A stretch of 64,000 nucleotides of DNA from the NCBI GenBank assembly GCA_010909165.1, contig MU008156.1:186001-250000 (forward strand). The letters run 5' to 3'. Position numbers and translations under genes: made by a program. Of this stretch, positions 9,566-20,782 are shown one piece after another (position 1 is the first letter of the stretch; every line of letters begins with the position of its first letter). A model generated the notes under the pieces. The model had not been told where the DNA came from. It did no database searches and saw nothing but the letters and a program-made list of their open reading frames with translations. This stretch comes from Anthoceros angustus. Taxonomy: Eukaryota; Streptophyta; Anthocerotopsida; Anthocerotales; Anthocerotaceae.

Positions 9566-10771
9566 ATGGCTCTGCCACTTGAAGATTGCTGGGATGCGCT
9601 GTGCATTCTGCCAGGGCTCCCCAATTCCGTGGCGTTGCACTGCCTTGCCAGGGTGCCGCGCAGCCAGTACCCGAAGCTCAAGGCTGTGTCTCGCATCTGG
9701 CGACGAGCGCTTTCGTGCAGGGATATCTATGGCGTCCGCAGGGAGCTGGGTTGTACAGAGGCCTGGATCTACCTGTCCTTCGCTCCTCGCACAGGCTTGC
9801 CTGCCAGAAACTGGTTCGAGGCCTACGATCCTGCCATGAAACTGTGGAATTTCATCTGTAGGATGCCTGGGTTGGAGGATGCTGAGACGCTCAAGGATTT
9901 TGCCTGCGTCGGCGTGCAAGGGAGGCTGTATGTGCTTGGAGGGCGTGTGAGCGTCCAATTCCCATCTGCTTCCGGGGGCAGCAAGACTCGGATTAGGAGT
10001 GATGTGTACATGTACGACTGCATCTGCGGCACATGGACCAAATGCTCCAGCATGTCAGCTGCTCGCGTGGATTTTGCCTGCAGCGTGTGCAACGGCTTGA
10101 TCTACGTTGCAGGCGGACGAAGCCAACTTGGGCATGAGAAGGGAGTGGCCAGTGCAGAGGTGTATGACCCAGACAGAGACTGCTGGACCACACTTCCCAA
10201 AATGAGCTCTGGAAGGTATAAGTGCGTCGGAGTGACACTCAACAGCAAGTTCTATGTCATCGGAGGCTTCACCTCGTCAGGCAACAGCGAAGGCCACGAG
10301 ACTGTGGATGTGTTTTCCTGGAACCGAAGTTCTGTGGAGATTTATGAACCACGCTTGAAGCAATGGGTGTTTGTCAAGGGAATGTGGCAGCTTGATATCC
10401 CTCCTTATCAGGTGGTGAACCTGGAAGGTGAGCTCTATAGCTCAGGAGACCTGTTGAACTCCTGGAAAGGCTGCATTGAGCTCTATGACGAGCTTTTGAA
10501 CATGTGGAAAGCCGTGGGAGGGTCACGACGACGGCTGCGTGAAGATCTGGAATATCAGAATCCCCGGAGGTATGTCACCATGGCGGCTATTGGGAAGCAG
10601 CTATACTTTCTTGGAGGTTACTGCAATTGCGACCATGAACCATATTGTCTGGACACTGTGAGCATTTTCAGCACCACTACGGGGGAGGTGGCTGGTAATT
10701 GGCAGCCCCTTCCACCTGTGCAGAAACCGTGCAGGGAGTTGTGTAGCCCTTGCTGCGTAGTTGATGCTTGA
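9566..10771 (+). CDS. F-box/kelch-repeat protein
   Basis: A single-exon frame of 401 codons. Residues ~14-52 form an F-box (LPGLPNSVALHCLARVPRSQ, then KLKAVSRIWRRAL), the segment that binds SKP1/ASK in an SCF ubiquitin ligase. Four or five kelch blades follow, marked by their GG turns: RLYVLGGR (~115), LIYVAGGR (~178), KFYVIGGF (~228) and QLYFLGGY (~348), with WT or W-containing strands between. The C-terminal blade would recruit the target. The length and layout match plant F-box/kelch proteins of about 400 residues, but I cannot assign an orthologue. The ATG follows several upstream stops. Expression may be linked to the divergent PPR gene through the 840-bp gap. Confidence 0.93.
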   Translation: MALPLEDCWDALCILPGLPNSVALHCLARVPRSQYPKLKAVSRIWRRALSCRDIYGVRRELGCTEAWIYLSFAPRTGLPARNWFEAYDPAMKLWNFICRMPGLEDAETLKDFACVGVQGRLYVLGGRVSVQFPSASGGSKTRIRSDVYMYDCICGTWTKCSSMSAARVDFACSVCNGLIYVAGGRSQLGHEKGVASAEVYDPDRDCWTTLPKMSSGRYKCVGVTLNSKFYVIGGFTSSGNSEGHETVDVFSWNRSSVEIYEPRLKQWVFVKGMWQLDIPPYQVVNLEGELYSSGDLLNSWKGCIELYDELLNMWKAVGGSRRRLREDLEYQNPRRYVTMAAIGKQLYFLGGYCNCDHEPYCLDTVSIFSTTTGEVAGNWQPLPPVQKPCRELCSPCCVVDA

Positions 10772-11806
10772 AAGCCCGGCCATGTGCGTTCGCACCACCA
10801 GGCAAGTAGAGACATGATACTGTACATGTCATGTAAATATTAGTGATAACATTGCAAAGGCATTTATACTCATGGTGTACATTCTGAATGAACCCTGCAG
10901 CCAAAACAATACCACGCCTCATCCAAAACACATGGTGGTTGAAGACAAGCTTCATCGTTTTACTCCATCCAATCTGGCGGAACCCTGGACCAAATTCTGG
11001 TAGAAACCTCGCATTACGAGAAACGAGTTTTGCACAGTGGAAAGAATGGGAGCTGGACCACCTTTATAGATCAACGTTATACATACGTAGAAAGAAGATA
11101 TTTAATCAAGCTAGGAAAATTATCCATTGGCAAAGGCAGCTTGCCTATACACTAACCCGCGTCCAAGCTTTCTCCTACTGAGGCTGCCAGATAGACGTGC
11201 TTCTTGGACCTGCCAGATCCCGTCTTTCGTGCACTCCACCCTCTTCCGTGAGGCGCATTGTGCACACATACGCCTTGCCTCCCTCGAGGAGGAAGGCGTT
11301 TGCATCATGAAACCGTAACAATACAAAAGTATATACAGAGACTTTGAATGCACACTACAGTCAATGGTCAAGGAGACTGATTAGAAGAGAAAATTTCGGG
11401 CTGGGACGAGGCCATGGAGAGAGGAGCTTCCTAGCTTCCGTCATCCTGGGCTCCACGAGCTCAGCATCATCGACAGCCCTGCTCTTCTGGTCCTCAACAC
11501 TCATACCTGCTTGCGTATGTGTCATCGTTGTCTGTGCTGGACCAGAAGCTAACCTTGACAAGCATGAGTGATAAGTGATCGCTTGAACTGGTCAGAGTCT
11601 GGCCAAAACCCTCCAAGGAATCTCATCTCTCGGCCTTGCTTCATATAATCCACTGACGCATGAATAAACCTCCACATGACTGGAGGATTCAAAGCCTCCA
11701 CGGTGCTGAGCTTCCAGGAACACCTTGGATCTTATGTGATCCAATTTGGAGGCACCAACTTTGACCAGTGTTGATGTACAAGAGCAGGAAGAGATAGGCA
11801 AATCCC
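10772..11806. other. Non-coding interval between convergent kelch and CDC14 genes
   Basis: About 1 kb that should hold both 3' untranslated regions. Only short open frames occur and none has family character. I see no RNA gene or element. Confidence 0.55.
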
Positions 11807-14800
11807 TTACACCTCTTGAGTCATGCGAGAAAGAGAGCTTCTGGGTGGCATGGACTTCCGTCGCACATCCCTTCCTGAAGAATCTTGGCCAACAGGGACA
11901 ACAACCTTCCTCGGCTGCCCAGCTGCATTAATAATCCTTTGAACCACGGCGGGAGAGCTATTGCCATTGGAGCTTGCAGTTGCATGGCGTGAACTTGGTG
12001 GCCCACCACCACTTCCTGCACCAACTGCTGCCCCACCCCCAGCTGATTCTGTGCCAGTGCCTGCACTGCCTGAACTCGAGCCTGTTCCTGTTCCAGAGCC
12101 AGCAACACGAACTTTTGCTGCAGTACTACTGCTTGATGCATTCCTCATTCCTGGACTGTCAACAATCAGACCTCCATTATCTGTTGGTTGATAAGCCCTC
12201 CTTGACGGTATAGAAGCAACAGGAGGTGCACTTAACGAAGTAGGTCTGCCCTTTCGAATGTGAAGCGTGGAGGAACATGCAGGAGGTCCTGCGCTCACAG
12301 ATAGCCCTCCTACAGTGGTCTCAATGTTCAGACCTCTGGAAAGACTACCGCGTGATGACCTCTGTGAGACACTGCACCGAGGTTGCGCTGCGCGAGCACC
12401 ATCCTGCATCACATCAGCCCTTGCAATTGAGATACACAGTGACAGAGTATACAGGATGAGTTGTACACAAGTGACGGTCTGTGGAGATCAGGACATTTGG
12501 AACCCTGGATTCAATCTTATTTTAAACTTACCTTTTGCCCGTTTAAGCCAGGCTGCACACCGATGGGAGACTTTGAACCACTTCCATTTCCCCAAATTGA
12601 AGTGTCATTGAGGGGGATACCGTCCTCCTTCTGGGGCTGAGATGAGGTCTGCCAGGCTCCATTGTTCACAGGTGACGGTATTCTCTTTACCCTTTGCCCA
12701 GATGGTGGCTCCCACATTGACTGGCGACATTGATTGATCCTACTCGACCCTGACTTGACATTGCCAGAGCTCCAATCCTGCAGAGGAAAAGGTAAGCACC
12801 ACTAATCACAACACCGGCAGGGAAACTGATCCACCTGAAAACGCTTGCAACTTACAGCAGACATGCTTGTGGGAGCCACTCGATCAACAGGTCTGTTCGG
12901 ACTCATTCTCCGAATGACAGGATTCATGCTGTACGTCCTGTTGCTTAGAATCCTGTTCTTTGTTTGTCCCCATGCTGCTGGACCAGCAGGACCCGAGGTG
13001 AATGGAGAGATGAATGAAGTAGCCAGAGTGTCAGAGACAGAAGGAGATTCATCGGCACATGGCTTGAAGAGTGGTCTGCTGTTGCTATTTACTTGTTCCT
13101 GATGCAGTCGCATAAGATCGCCCTACAAGTAGCACAAGTAGACATCCGACGTAAGTCTTCCAAAGAGTCCACCTAAAACCCAGAACCAACATAAACCAGG
13201 ATGAGAAGATATAAGCAGCACTCTTACAGCTTTCCACATTCGAGACTGCATCTCCCGTAAGAAGTGTTGCTGCGGACCAATAACACTACCTGGCCTGAGA
13301 ATGCGCAGGTAGCCCAGTGCCTGCATTACCACCTCACTAGATTAAGTGTCACTCAATGAAAGCAGTCCCAAAGCTCTGATACTAGAACCTGACGATCACT
13401 CAAGGACAACCTGGAAGTCCCGATCTTTACCTCATTTGCTGTGAATCGGTAATGCTTCATGAGGTAGCAACCAATTAGCACACCAGTGCGACCTAAGCCA
13501 GCCTACATACATTTCGAATACCAAAGTCAGAGAAACAATACATTGCGCATACTTTCTCTGCACATATTACTCTCAACAATTCATGCTGTTCACCCAATAG
13601 TCAGTATTCCTGAACAAGCAAGCATTTGAAAAACATGCAGAACAAAGGATCCAAGACATAGAAACCAAAGTAGGGTATGCACAAACACACTTTGCAGTGG
13701 ACAGCTATGGCACCAGGAGTCTCCTCCACAATTTCCAGAAACCTCTGGACGATTCTATCAGAGGGGCAGCTGGTTTCAAGATCAACACCGTTTACCAGAT
13801 TAGCAATCTGACAACATATTCAACAAGACGAAATATTTCACTTTACATTTGTACGCAATCGTCCAGAGGGAATACTACCTTCCATCTGCGAAGTAGAGAT
13901 CAAAATGGTTGATGCCATTTTCCAGGAACCGACGTCTGTCATAGACTCTCTTGTTCAGCCTTATCACAGTGGTTACTCCAGTCTGATACATTTTTTTACA
14001 AAGTTTTGTTAAGCAAACAGGCATGCTGCATTGACCATACAAGGTTCCTCACTGTACTACAAAAGTCTACGATACTTGATCGCTGACAGGTATGAGAAGA
14101 AAGACTGCTCCACAAGACACACGCGAAGTACACACCCGATGGAAGTAATCAACATAATCTTCAGGAACCAGAGTCCTGTAACCATAAATCTGCAAACGGG
14201 TAACCAGATACAGTGTGAGAGAAGTTCCATCCTTTCGGCTGTCTGCAAATCATGCTACTTCGCCGACCCCAATGATATAAAAGGGTTGTTGCCGATCATG
14301 GATGTTTGAACCGCACCTCTGCACGTCTGGCTGCCGGACCACTAAAAGCAACAAGCTTGTTGGGAACTATCCAGTTGAGGTCTCCATTTTCTACCTGCAA
14401 AGGGAATCAAATTCTGGTCGACATACATCGGCAAGAACGAGTTACCAGCTTGGGCAGCAGATAGAACCGAGAGGCCGCACCTGCTCAAAAAACTCGTAAT
14501 CATCTAGGTTAAAGTTGTCAAAGTCAATCCACCCAATCTTGTGCCCTTTCACGATTGCCTGGAGCACAACGAGAACCGAGAGTCACGTTGTGCCTACAAT
14601 TGCCAACCTCAGAACTCGGCAAGCCAGATTTAGACCTAATCTTGCCTTACCCGTATGCAATCGAGCACGGAGAGGGGATACGTCGAGACGCCACAAGTCG
14701 GATCTCTAAACGGCAGGTAGGGCTCAAATGCAGCTAATCGAGAGTAAGCGGCCTCCGCCTCGTCACCGACAAAGAGCACCAGGTATGCTCCTAGCTGCAA

Positions 14801-15435
14801 CAGAGTCCCTGGGCCTGAGTATTTCCCTCGGAACAAAGACAGTGACGGCAAACGGCACAGCGAGAGCCGGCTTACCAGAACCGCGGCATTGGATTTCTTT
14901 TTCGGTTCAGCACTGCAGCAGAGGCAGACGCAGTTCCCCTGCTCCTCTGCTTCCTGAAGCAACGATGGGCAAGGAGCTCAGGCGAAACCCTCGAGCAAAG
15001 CAGCCGTTTTCAGAAGGGCAGGGCTCACATGGACTGCAACCCGCATTCCCCTGCCGCACGGAAGCATGAACAAGAAGGCAATTCCTGGGGGCGGCGGGGC
15101 GCAGGTGATCTCACCTTGAGAAGGCCGTCCAATTTCCAGCAAAACCTATATGTGCAGGCCAGGTTCAAGGGCCCGAAGTCCGCAAAGAAAGGCTCGTACA
15201 CCTGCCACAAGGCGGTTGTCACAATCGGGGCCCAGGCCAGCACACACATGTACATGCATCAGTTCCAAGTCCGGGAGGAGGGCACGATTATACGCACCAG
15301 CTCATTGTCCACGCTGAAACATGTGACAGGAGCCGGGAAGGAGGAGGTTTTGACCTCCTCGTCGTTGCGGACGGGAGCGAAGTAGAGCTTGCCTTTCAAA
15401 ACCTCACGTACGTCGTGGTCTCTCAGACCCATCAT
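11807..15435 (-). CDS. CDC14: CDC14-type dual-specificity protein phosphatase
   Basis: Fourteen exons join in phase (minus strand, high to low): 15298-15435, 15115-15201, 14876-14953, 14651-14794, 14481-14558, 14317-14394, 14136-14189, 13879-13982, 13691-13769, 13431-13502, 13228-13332, 12856-13122, 12532-12777, 11807-12403; about 708 residues. The N-terminal non-catalytic domain shows [16 protein letters not shown] and LGAYLVLF; the catalytic half shows [28 protein letters not shown], the P-loop HCKAGLGRTG (Cys nucleophile and Arg) and [13 protein letters not shown], all CDC14 hallmarks. The P-loop is split by an intron after HCK. The last three exons (about 370 residues) are Ser/Gly-rich, basic and disordered, as in other CDC14 tails. 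It should remove phosphate from Ser-Pro sites made by cyclin-dependent kinases. Flowering plants lack this gene. Confidence 0.95.
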
Positions 15436-16985
15436 GCAGGCAGGATCAGGATTGGCGCTGGCGCAGGGTGGTGAGCCGGCGCGCCCGGGCCGAGGCTCCA
15501 GCCGCAGCCATGCACCCCAGAGTGGCCAATTGCGTCAGATCCAGCCCCAATTCCGCCGCAGTGCTGCACAATGCGCGGCGTCGCAGCCCGCAGCCCGCAG
15601 ACGAAATGCGGGGCGGGGAGCCCCGGGGTGCGGCCCCAGAGCAGGGACACGGTGGCGGCGATGGCGATGGCGATGGCGACGGCAGCGAGCGTGGGAGGCA
15701 CCGGAGGGCGTGAGAGTGTCCGGGCCGGAGGCTGGCTATGGAGGAGGGACAGCCACGCAGGCAAAGCCGCGTGAACCAAAGTCAGTGAAAGGAAACCAAA
15801 GGCCAATGCAATACAACGACGCTCTCGTCACGCCCTCCTTTCCGTCTCTCCATCGCCGTAAACCGTCCCCAAACGTTTTCCTATTACCTGGTAACTGCAT
15901 TCACTATTCCACTATTCCTTGCATCTGCTTTACCCTTTTCCACCCCCTGCCCTCCCCACGCCGTTTTCGCCCCCCGGGCCCTCTTCCCCCTTCTTATTCC
16001 TCCCTCGCACGTCTCTTCCATTTCGCCCTCGGAGTCCGGAAACTGCCAGGTACATTACCAAACAGCGTCACTTGTCGCCGAGGACCTCCACTTGGCGCAA
16101 AAGCAAATGTACCTACTGTTACTGGAGTAACACGTCTGACTCATTCTTATCTCCCTTTACTTCATATAAAATATCTTCCATCTACCCTTAACATTTATCT
16201 ACATTTCTTTTGAAATAATATTTTTCAAATTATAAATCTATATTTTAACACGCATAAAATATGTGTCAACAAAACTAAATAAGCTATTCGGTAGACACCT
16301 CAAGTAAATTTAAAATTGCTTGCACAAAGCTGCTCCATGGGGATTTGTCAATGTCTATGGGACAACTAAGCTCATAATGTCACAAGCCATTATTTCCATG
16401 TTATTTCCATGTTCGACCAACCTATTAATCCCCCTCCCCCAACTAAATATCATCTTCACATAATAAACCAGTCCGCTTTGTAATCCAGCTCCTCTCCTCG
16501 AGAAGCCATTGCTCCCATGTTCAATTTATCTATTACTCCCATTCTTAAACAAGTCCTAACTCCATATCATTAATCATGCGTGACTAACCTCCTCCATAAA
16601 CCGGTGCTTGCCACTCAAGCAACCATTACTCTTCCTACTAAACTTATCCTAGCTTGACATACTCCCCCAAAATTGTTCTATGTGTAAGTAAATTATTTCA
16701 TCTTTTATAATAAAAAATAATACTTTTTACTTGGTGTTCCTTTACCACCGAACTACCCATTCTAAATAGGTACCTACTTATCAGTTTATCCAACATAGAA
16801 ATTACTTAAATCAAACACTTCGGTATGTATGTACGTCATTTCTCCCAACTAGGTACTCGAACCGGGGAGACAACACTTTATACGGTACCCAGGCATACTT
16901 CGTCACTTTTCCCGACTTCGCAGAGGTGTGCTGGGTGCTGAACTCAGCTGGCGGGGCTGTCGTTTGGATTGATCGTAGGAGGAAA
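15436..16985. other. CDC14 upstream region, then AT-rich spacer
   Basis: 15436-15860 is GC-rich with GGCGATGGCGATG-type runs and probably holds the CDC14 promoter and leader; long frames here reflect GC content, not a gene. From about 16100 to 16880 the DNA becomes AT-rich and pyrimidine-rich with no coding signal. Confidence 0.5.
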
Positions 16986-16988
16986 GGG

Positions 16989-17656
16989 ATGGCCTTGAAG
17001 GGCGTGCAATTGGGTGAAGGGGGCAGGGATGCGCAGCCGCCGCTCCCCCCCTATTCTCCTCCTCCAGGGGCTCCGCTGCCCACGATGGGATACGTAGGGG
17101 AGCCAATTTGGCCCGGGCTTGGGGTGGATTATCCTTTTCCTCCGCATCTCGAGTGCGTCGACTGGATCATGGCTTATTTCCATTCCCATTCCCATTCCCC
17201 ATGCCTGACCTGATCATCTGGAGACAGTCAATTTGTTGGGTGCGTCTATCAGCAGCTTCTTGGCAGGTGCTTGAACCCTCCGCCTGAACGCTTTCATTTC
17301 TGTTCCCCGCTTGTGTACACAGGTGTGTATCCTGTTCCGGACACCAGTCTTGGCATCTGCTTCAAGAGAGACATGGCTGCTATGTGTACCTTTCGTCTCA
17401 TCAGTTTACAGACTGTGTGCTGGAAGTGCCATGTGCGCAGGAGCTGCATCCGATGAATCTGCCTGCACCATTTCGGCCTGTTATGCCAACACCACCCTTG
17501 CCTCCCGAGTGTGTCCCGCCCTCTTCTCCGGAGCACCGGGACCTGTCCAGCGGGGAATCGGAGCTGGAGACCTCCGATAAGGTGGCGTGGACGCAGTCTG
17601 GCTCTTGGCCTCACTGCAGTATGTCGAAGGGCTTGACATCAGGTTTGGATGTGTAG
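16989..17656 (+). CDS. Possible small spliced gene, unknown product
   Basis: Weakly supported. A first open stretch (about 16989-17213, from ATGGCCTTGAAG) is Pro/Gly-rich. After a likely acceptor (TTGTGTACACAG, 17322) a second stretch to the stop at 17654-17656 reads with several Cys and His residues (CVSCSGHQSWHLLQERHGCY) and then MPTPPLPPE and a Ser/Glu-rich tail. The second stretch looks more protein-like than random, but I could not prove the joint between the two. A further open stretch at 17672-17832 ends at a good GTGAGA donor and might belong to the same transcript. I do not recognise any domain; it could also be a non-coding transcript. Confidence 0.28.
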
Positions 17657-17920
17657 GGTGAAGTTGAGATCATGGATCGCGACAAGGTAAAGGCTGAACA
17701 GCAACATGACGCAGTTCTGGGACCAGCTGCTGATAAAGAAGCTTCTCACGAGGCTGCTGGTGTCAAAGTCCGTCACCTTGACAGCCAAAGAATTTTCCAT
17801 GTAGAGTTCGAGGAAGCATGTTCTGTCCTACAGGTGAGAATTTTCATCCATGTATGCTTAGGTCATACCGAATTTGTACACTTACAACGGGATAGGCATG
17901 GGAAGTAGACAGGAGTTACA

Positions 17921-20082
17921 CTAGAAATCTGCTCGGTAGATGCAAACCAGATTCGTGTGAGATGTCGGGGATCGACAAAGTGGGCATTCTGGCTTCTCAT
18001 TGCACCACCCCACAATGCACTTCCTGTCACCAGCAGTGGCACACACATAAGTTGCCTGGAATGCAACTACCTGGAATCCATCCTGCCAACAGCTAGTCCA
18101 GTGCTCACCAACAGAAGACATGTCCGCAGGGCGTTGCAGTTGGATGCTGACGAGGACTTAAACAAAGAGTGCACTTTGATGATGCGCTCACCTGAAAATG
18201 CAGGAAATAGCAAAAGTTAATTTACGTACCAGTTCCACTTGTGTCAGTTAAAGAAAAGCAAAAATATTCACCTCTGCATCCCCGATTGATGTGGGCATGG
18301 GCCTTTGCGAACCCTCGTCCTCCACGCTTTTGCCATCCTCATCTAGCATAGCGATACCACGATGGCCTGTGCAAAAGTCGACCACAGAATGCATTGTTAG
18401 AATCAGTTGTCCAGCATGCAGTCGATGGCTGTTCAAAGGTAGCGAAGTCTCCACCTCCGGTTGATAAAGGAGGATCCTGTGAGTGCAGGTGCATGGAGTT
18501 GGCTAACGCAGGGATGATGCTTCTTCGTAACCAGTCTCCTCCAAGAATAGAGAGCTGAATGAGAAGAAACAAGCCAAGCATGTAGTACCTGAAGCAACAC
18601 GTCATGACAATCACCAATTAGCTCAAAAGCCTCCCAACAGAAAAGGCCTGCCTTCAATGCACACTCAAGGTCTTGCAGGCACTCGCCAGACCAACCTGGG
18701 CCTCTGCTGAGTAGGCCTCCCCATGAAAATATAGCGGATTCCTGCCGCACGCTTCGCCAAATGGTAATAGGCACCTGCAACACATGTAAACAATCTAAGA
18801 GAAAGCCCAAAACAACATCACAATAAGCCTGTAATCAGCGCCATAATACACACCTTCGAAATAGAAAAACATGAGATGTGTACGAACAATCAGTAACAGA
18901 GCCTCACGCACAGATGGTAATACCTGCAGCAGCAACGAAACATCAAACAGTACTGAGTTGGAGATAAAACACATGCGGTAAAGACATGGTGGGAAGAAGC
19001 ATGCCTCGTACCACTGGCCAATACTGCAGCGCTGTAAGCCAAGCCCTCTGCACCCTCTGCATCACCTCAGATGCCCTTGACACTGTTAGTTCTGCACTAG
19101 TGCTAGGGACTTCTCGCAATGCATTTTCTGCCCGTCCAGCCTGCCCATCCTCTTGTGCGCGCACGACGTCTCTGTCAGGGCGGCTATCCCTGTCCCTTGA
19201 ACCAGCTGTTGTGTCAGAATTCCCATCTTGGGCGTCATCCTCCTCCGGACTCTGACTTGCGAGAGACACTCCTCTCGCTGCCGCCCTTGTACTGTCACAC
19301 CGCAGCCCCCATCCGCTCAGCATCTTCCCCTCCCGGCCACTAGCACCACAACGTACTCAAGGATATCGACAACACCACAGCCTTGCCACGGACTACAATC
19401 ACCTGAGGCGGTGGCCAACATAGGGCAGAACAGTCTGGAACACCACAAACAAAATCCGCCTGGCCGGAGTGGGAGGAAGGCCGTTCGAACCAGCAACCTG
19501 CAAGCACAAACTTCCAAATCAAATCCTGCGCCAAAGACTCCAACCGGTTTAAAAACGACAAACCACTACACCGACCTGAGAAATGTCACAGTACTCCTCT
19601 CCAAGCGTCTGCTGCCCCGACCCGGTGGTCAAGAGGTAGTAAAGCACCCTCCCCGCCAACCTAGTCTGATCCACCCCGCACGGAAAAAACCTCACAAAAC
19701 AAATCTTTCAAGCTCCACACCAGACGCAGCAAAATCACGATCCTCCAAAACTCCTCACCTCATTCTGATACGCCACAGCAAGCCTAGTCCCTGCAGCACC
19801 ACAACCAGAAAGTGAATTCCCGCCTAACGTGACCTAAGCTCCAAAGCTCCTACAATGTGCATCCTCTCACCAACCTAGCAGGTGCCGGAAGGCGTCGTTA
19901 CACGCTTCGCACACCTGCGTCACATACTGCTCGTCCTTCTCGGCGGCCCGCATGATCTCCGGCTGCGCAGCGGGCGGGAAACCGATTCTTCTGCTGCTCC
20001 CGCTCCCGCTCCCGCTCGCCGCCATCGCCCTCCCGCCATCAGCCGCATCAGCCAGCCCGGCGGCGGCCGTGCCGTCCGCCAT
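17921..20082 (-). CDS. PEX10: Peroxisome biogenesis factor 10, RING E3 ligase
   Basis: Eleven exons in phase (high to low): 19875-20082, 19759-19790, 19576-19665, 19403-19497, 19012-19339, 18854-18923, 18696-18774, 18455-18588, 18272-18366, 18109-18191, 17921-18023; about 438 residues. The N-terminus has [19 protein letters not shown]; the middle has [16 protein letters not shown] and the membrane segments [16 protein letters not shown] and [20 protein letters not shown]; the C-terminus is a complete C3HC4 RING ([27 protein letters not shown]). PEX10 sits in the peroxisomal membrane with PEX2 and PEX12 and ubiquitinates the import receptor PEX5. The exon at 19012-19339 adds an acidic, disordered insert of about 60 residues. 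The frame is open 17 codons upstream of the chosen Met, without an in-frame ATG. The 8th/9th exon joint is the least certain. Confidence 0.95.
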
Positions 20083-20714
20083 CGCTTTCCTTTCCCTTAG
20101 CTTCGCCGCACTCGCAAGCAGACGGGGCAGCACATGAACAGTGCCTGACCTGGTGTTGCCGGAAACTGATAGAAAATATGCCTGCTTATCTCTTCCATTA
20201 ACAAGTATGTAGCCGGAATTTCAGGCCTCGAAACTCCCCAACCAGCCACGTCGACCCCGATGCCCCGTGCCACACACGCTGCAACACGCGCCCACCCCGC
20301 CCTTCCCTCCACGCTGGACCGGTCCCCGGTCACCCGGTCCCGGAACCCCAGCCCCGCTCACTGCCGCGGCCCCGATACCGGCCGCAGCCGGGATCCAGGG
20401 CGCCGAGGTGGCGCGCGGGCGCGTGTCAGAACGGGGTAAGCACGCCCCGGGTGGGGACGTGGAGCTCATGGTGGGCCCCCCGTTCAAATCCGGAGCCGCA
20501 TTAGTCTATACCTCTTGTACACTGCGATGCTTTGGGTGGCGGCCTGGCTGGGGCCTGGCCGTGGCGTAGGCGCAGGCGTAGGCGAAGGCAAAGGGAGGAA
20601 GCCGAGGCGTGTGCTTGCGTGCGTGCGTGTTGGTGCGTTGTTTGGCAAGGCACGTCGGGCCGGGCCGGGCCGGGCGAGGAGAAAGGCGGAAGGAAGGAAG
20701 GAAGAAGGGAAGCG

Positions 20715-20746
20715 ATGATCTCGTTCCCCGTGCCGGCATCGCAGCA

Positions 20747-20782
<36 letters not shown>

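Noticed and set aside
15389-16213. 274-codon plus-strand frame
   Set aside because: Proline/arginine-rich, lies in the GC-rich CDC14 upstream region and overlaps other equally open frames; no domain.
17672-17908. Separate gene starting MDRDKVKAEQQHD
   Set aside because: Only one open stretch ending at a splice donor, with no downstream exon before the PEX10 gene; kept only as a note under the doubtful small gene.
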